From contig DAOUWY010000080.1 of assembly GCA_030666885.1 (NCBI GenBank), forward strand, positions 1 through 7,682: 7,682 bases of DNA, in the 5' to 3' direction. The translations under genes and the position numbers were made by a program. This stretch comes from Methanosarcinales archaeon. GTDB lineage: Archaea; Halobacteriota; Methanosarcinia; Methanosarcinales; Methanocomedenaceae. The notes beneath the pieces were generated by a model. That model made no database searches. It was not told where the DNA came from and saw only the letters and a list, made by a program, of their open reading frames with translations. This document shows, piece by piece, positions 5,643-7,682 of this stretch. Each line of letters opens with the position of its first letter. Within the stretch, counting starts at the first letter, position 1.

Positions 5643-6957
5643 GCCGATATCCCTCCTTGTGTTGATAAGCCTCCATACCCTTAATAAGTTCCCGCCGTTT
5701 CTTTTCCAGGTACAAACCACACCCTATGAGAATAACCCCTCCGGCAATGAATGCCAGCGATTTTGGCAAAAGCTCATACAGCGTCGTAAAGTACAGATGC
5801 AGGACTCCAACCACGAAAAAGAACATGCCGAGATTCACAAAAGGCACAACGGCCTTATAATATCCAATCAGGATGCTCCCGATGGACAGGACGAACAGCA
5901 TCAAATTGAATACGACAAACAAAATTGTAGCCACACCTGGATCTAATGTGGTGTAGCTGTACCCATACTGGATTCTGGTTACAGTCAGCGATTCACTGAA
6001 AAATGTCAATAACCAGATGCCAATCCATCCCACGAAAGCCAGCAGTAGTGCAAAAAACTCATGCCTGACAGTCCTGTACTTTTCATATTTCGTGGCACTG
6101 CCAATAATGGAAACCAGAGACGTTACAGCAAATACAATAAACAGCAACTTAATTGTAACACTGGTTGTGGTAATTTCCATGAAATATCGCTCATACGGGC
6201 TTTCCAGACTGAAAAAGAAATACGAGGCCAGGATAAAGAACAACCCCACAGTCTGGTATGGAATCCGAAAGTGAGAGTATTTGTCCAGCGTGATATGCAA
6301 CTGCCCCAGACCATACAGACTTATACCGAAGAGCAGATACAGCATGAACACCTCAAAATTGCTCAGGGCCAGACCCCTGGTACCTGTCACATACAGGATC
6401 ATCCAGAGGGCAAAAGTGAAAATATCAAGCCCTAGAATATATTTCGAATTGAAGGCATATCCCATGGGAGATATGGCTACAAACCATAGCAGAACCAGCC
6501 AATGGGCACCTGTGTTTACATTAAATATCTGTGCTGTCAGAAATATCGTTGCACCAACAAATACCGACGCCAGGAAAAGCAACGCTTCCCCGACTCTGGG
6601 ATGAGATTGTGTTTCAAACTTAAATTTCCAGCCGATAAAATATGTCACAAACGTTGTACCGAATAAGAGTACCAGCTTGAGGAAATGAGGAATCCTGCTC
6701 CAGTTTGAGGCAACAAAGAGTATCACCCCTATTCCTACAAGGATTGCACCAAGCATTGATACTATCGTGATTATACGCGAGGCCCCTTCTTCTTTTATCA
6801 CTGCTTCCGGTTCACCGAGATCCGGTCCTGGTTCGGATGGTACCTCTGCAAGCCCGTACATTGAAAGGATTTTGCGTGCCTGGTATTCATCAATAATACC
6901 CTGTTTCTCCCATTTATCAACCTCGGCACTGAGCCAGGTATTGTCATCTTTTTCCAT
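5635..6957 (-). CDS. DUF2157 family multi-pass membrane protein
   Basis: The soluble N-terminus (about 8-35 from M6957, VDKWEKQGIIDEYQARKIL) is the hallmark of DUF2157 (PF09925). An acidic, proline-rich linker follows, then about twelve hydrophobic segments, from IITIVSMLGAILVGIGVILF (62-81) to LAFIAGGVILIGCGLYL (401-417), and a basic tail. The function of the family is unknown. It often sits next to GDYXXLXY proteins, as here, and a joint envelope role is inferred. The frame is open up to ATG 6999, but ATG 6957 is preferred: GGAGG (6963-6967) lies 5 nt upstream, and the more upstream ATGs at 6999 and 6981 lack a ribosome binding site. From 6957 the protein has 440 residues; from 6999 it has 454. 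In many bacteria a DUF4401 protein is also present; none is seen in this window. Confidence 0.92.
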   Translation of the reverse strand: MEKDDNTWLSAEVDKWEKQGIIDEYQARKILSMYGLAEVPSEPGPDLGEPEAVIKEEGASRIITIVSMLGAILVGIGVILFVASNWSRIPHFLKLVLLFGTTFVTYFIGWKFKFETQSHPRVGEALLFLASVFVGATIFLTAQIFNVNTGAHWLVLLWFVAISPMGYAFNSKYILGLDIFTFALWMILYVTGTRGLALSNFEVFMLYLLFGISLYGLGQLHITLDKYSHFRIPYQTVGLFFILASYFFFSLESPYERYFMEITTTSVTIKLLFIVFAVTSLVSIIGSATKYEKYRTVRHEFFALLLAFVGWIGIWLLTFFSESLTVTRIQYGYSYTTLDPGVATILFVVFNLMLFVLSIGSILIGYYKAVVPFVNLGMFFFVVGVLHLYFTTLYELLPKSLAFIAGGVILIGCGLYLEKKRRELIKGMEAYQHKEGYRHG

Positions 6958-7008
6958 ATCCCCCTCCGGATATATTACCATTAAACGTTCTTGTGCCATA
7001 CAGCATAA

Positions 7009-7045
7009 GGATTATAATATATTCAATGTCTATATTTATAAAGTT
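7009..7045 (-). promoter_or_regulatory. Promoter of the DUF2157/GDYXXLXY unit
   Basis: On the minus strand AACTTTATAAATATAG (7030-7045) is a strong BRE/TATA-like element, and a second, ATATATTATAATCC, lies at 7009-7022. The first would start transcripts near 7012, the second near 6990. The second would place initiation downstream of ATG 6999, which adds weight to ATG 6957 as start. Confidence 0.55.
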
Positions 7046-7214
7046 TTTCCATTTCCCAGATAATCCTGGATTATGGTAATTTGTGTGAATATCTACGTAC
7101 ATTTATTTGCAGAATTCTTTTAATTGAGTGACTCCCTATCTTTCGAAAACACAACTCTGTAATTTATTAATATTCAATTCAATAATTTCACAATAGTCAG
7201 ACGTGACTTTCAAA
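7046..7214. other. AT-rich spacer between divergent units
   Basis: No gene is seen. A plus-strand TATA-like element, TTTATTAATA (7163-7172), would start transcripts near 7193 and so could serve the GC-rich structured element that begins at about 7215. There is no clear ribosome binding site in this stretch. Confidence 0.35.
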
Positions 7215-7350
7215 GGTGTGGGGGCTGGCAGGCGCTTTTGTGATTCCTCGGATGCATGGGGAGCAGTGCCCGGAACCTATCAGCTTAATCCTGTGGTCTC
7301 TGAGTGCAAAATGGGGCTATTCATTGGACAGTTCTACCGGCCCCCGTACC
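7215..7350 (+). ncRNA. Candidate structured non-coding RNA (unrecognised class)
   Basis: A GC-rich island stands out in a very AT-rich spacer. Its ends pair over 14 contiguous positions: GGTGTGGGGGCTGG (7215-7228) with CCGGCCCCCGTACC (7337-7350). Three of these are G-U pairs, which on the other strand would be A-C mismatches, so the RNA should be read from the plus strand. Inside, GGCGCT/AGTGCC (7231-7236/7265-7270, one G-U) leads to TTCCTC/GGGGAG (7244-7249/7258-7263), and GGAAC/GTTCT (7272-7276/7331-7335) forms another arm beside the closing stem, giving a plausible three-way junction. It lacks the SRP RNA core, the RNase P conserved regions, the group II intron domain V and cobalamin-riboswitch boxes as I know them. 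A 65-codon frame (GTG 7203 to 7400) overlaps it but has no ribosome binding site. It could be a free sRNA or a leader of the gene at 7530. Confidence 0.45.
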
Positions 7351-7431
7351 ATGGCATAGAACAATTTCAATTCCAGTGGATGGTTGGTGCGTGTAAATAA
7401 AAACCAGAGATGTTTAAATCTGTCGATTCAT

Positions 7432-7446
7432 AGTAAAGTATAAATA
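7432..7446 (+). promoter_or_regulatory. Promoter of the small gene at 7530
   Basis: AGTAAAG followed by TATAAATA (7439-7446) is a good BRE/TATA match on the plus strand. Initiation near 7467-7470 would give a leader of about 60 nt before ATG 7530. It implies that the small gene need not depend on transcription through the structured element at 7215-7350. Confidence 0.5.
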
Positions 7447-7529
7447 GATTTGATTGTATTCTGATTAATGAGTACAAATCTACAAAAATTTAAAAAAATT
7501 TGCCTGTGAATGTTTTGTTGGTGAGTTAT

Positions 7530-7682
7530 ATGCAAGATAAGAATGGAAATAAAATACAGATTGGAGACCGGGTAAAAGTCTTGTGGGCAGTCGATAACAG
7601 GGAATATGAAGGTAAAGTGATCAATATTAAGGAGAATATCGCATTATTATCGGCCAAAGACTTTTTTGTGTACGTCCATAGA
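7530..7682 (+). CDS. Small hypothetical protein, possibly SH3/KOW-like (cut by window edge)
   Basis: The only confident plus-strand gene. It opens at ATG 7530, 5 nt after GGTGA (7520-7524), and stays open for 51 codons to the window end. The visible N-terminus reads MQDKNGNKIQIGDRVKVLW, then REYEGKVINIKENIALL. The pattern GDRVKV..., a turn, then a YEGKV-type strand resembles the first strands of a small SH3-like barrel (KOW/Tudor type), which often binds nucleic acid or protein. This is a fold guess from pattern, not a family match. The stop and total length lie outside the window. GTG 7521 in frame is a weaker alternative start. Confidence 0.7.
   Translation, partial: MQDKNGNKIQIGDRVKVLWAVDNREYEGKVINIKENIALLSAKDFFVYVHR

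Noticed and set aside
5192..6604. Plus-strand frames opposite the DUF2157 and GDYXXLXY genes
   Set aside because: Shadows of real genes; the minus-strand products have clear family motifs and membrane topology.
7215..7350. SRP RNA, RNase P RNA, 5S rRNA or group II intron end
   Set aside because: GGGAGCAG and GGAACC recall parts of SRP helix 8, but they are in the wrong order and the GUCAGG partner is missing; the RNase P GAGGAAAGTCC region, 5S landmarks and domain V are absent.
7203..7400. 65-codon plus-strand frame (GTG start) over the GC-rich island
   Set aside because: No ribosome binding site, unusual Cys and Trp content, no family match; the G-U-bearing 14-bp stem favours an RNA. It remains the main alternative reading.

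Overview
The window looks like a piece of a euryarchaeal chromosome, most likely from the Methanosarcinales or a relative such as an ANME-2 or Methanoperedens type archaeon. This is inference. The pointers are an archaeal-type 2-isopropylmalate synthase, TATA-box (BRE/TATA) promoters in front of most genes, a tRNA gene without an encoded CCA end, GGAGG or GGTGA ribosome binding sites, gene-rich blocks of moderate GC separated by very AT-rich spacers, and a ClpB chaperone, which in archaea is mainly found in mesophilic methanogens. No rRNA or other taxon marker is present to fix the placement.

Layout. All confident genes except the last are on the minus strand. 1-806 is the N-terminal third of clpB, cut by the window edge. 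807-1171 is AT-rich spacer. 1172-1864 is an AIM24-family protein with a strong promoter and ribosome binding site, behind which lies a spacer with tandem repeats (2012-2104). 2249-2322 is tRNA-Thr(UGU). 2437-4749 is a two-gene unit, leuA followed 5 bp later by a HAD-IIA phosphatase. 4750-5108 holds the leuA promoter and the terminator of the next unit. 5109-6957 is a two-gene membrane unit: a DUF2157 multi-pass protein overlapping by 8 bp a GDYXXLXY-domain protein. 7000-7529 is a long spacer containing a GC-rich, foldable island (about 7215-7350) that I interpret as an undescribed structured RNA read from the plus strand. 7530-7682 is the start of a small basic protein on the plus strand.

The points most worth a second look are these. 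(1) The leuA reading frame is broken between its well-marked start (promoter, ribosome binding site and ATG at 4749) and the conserved TLRDGEQ motif, in a way that a 2-bp TA loss would explain. (2) The same LeuA carries Met in place of the usually invariant Glu of the SPEDA-type active-site motif, so the enzyme may be a divergent paralogue. (3) The candidate structured RNA at 7215-7350 has a 14-bp closing stem whose three G-U pairs point to transcription from the plus strand. (4) A 33-bp-spaced pair of palindromic repeats sits upstream of the AIM24 gene.

Working together: LeuA would start leucine synthesis from 2-oxoisovalerate and acetyl-CoA, with the HAD phosphatase a co-transcribed partner of unknown substrate. 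DUF2157 and GDYXXLXY proteins are commonly neighbours and probably form one envelope system of unknown role. ClpB is a disaggregase. AIM24 has no clear partner here. No classical mobile element, CRISPR array or defence system is visible.
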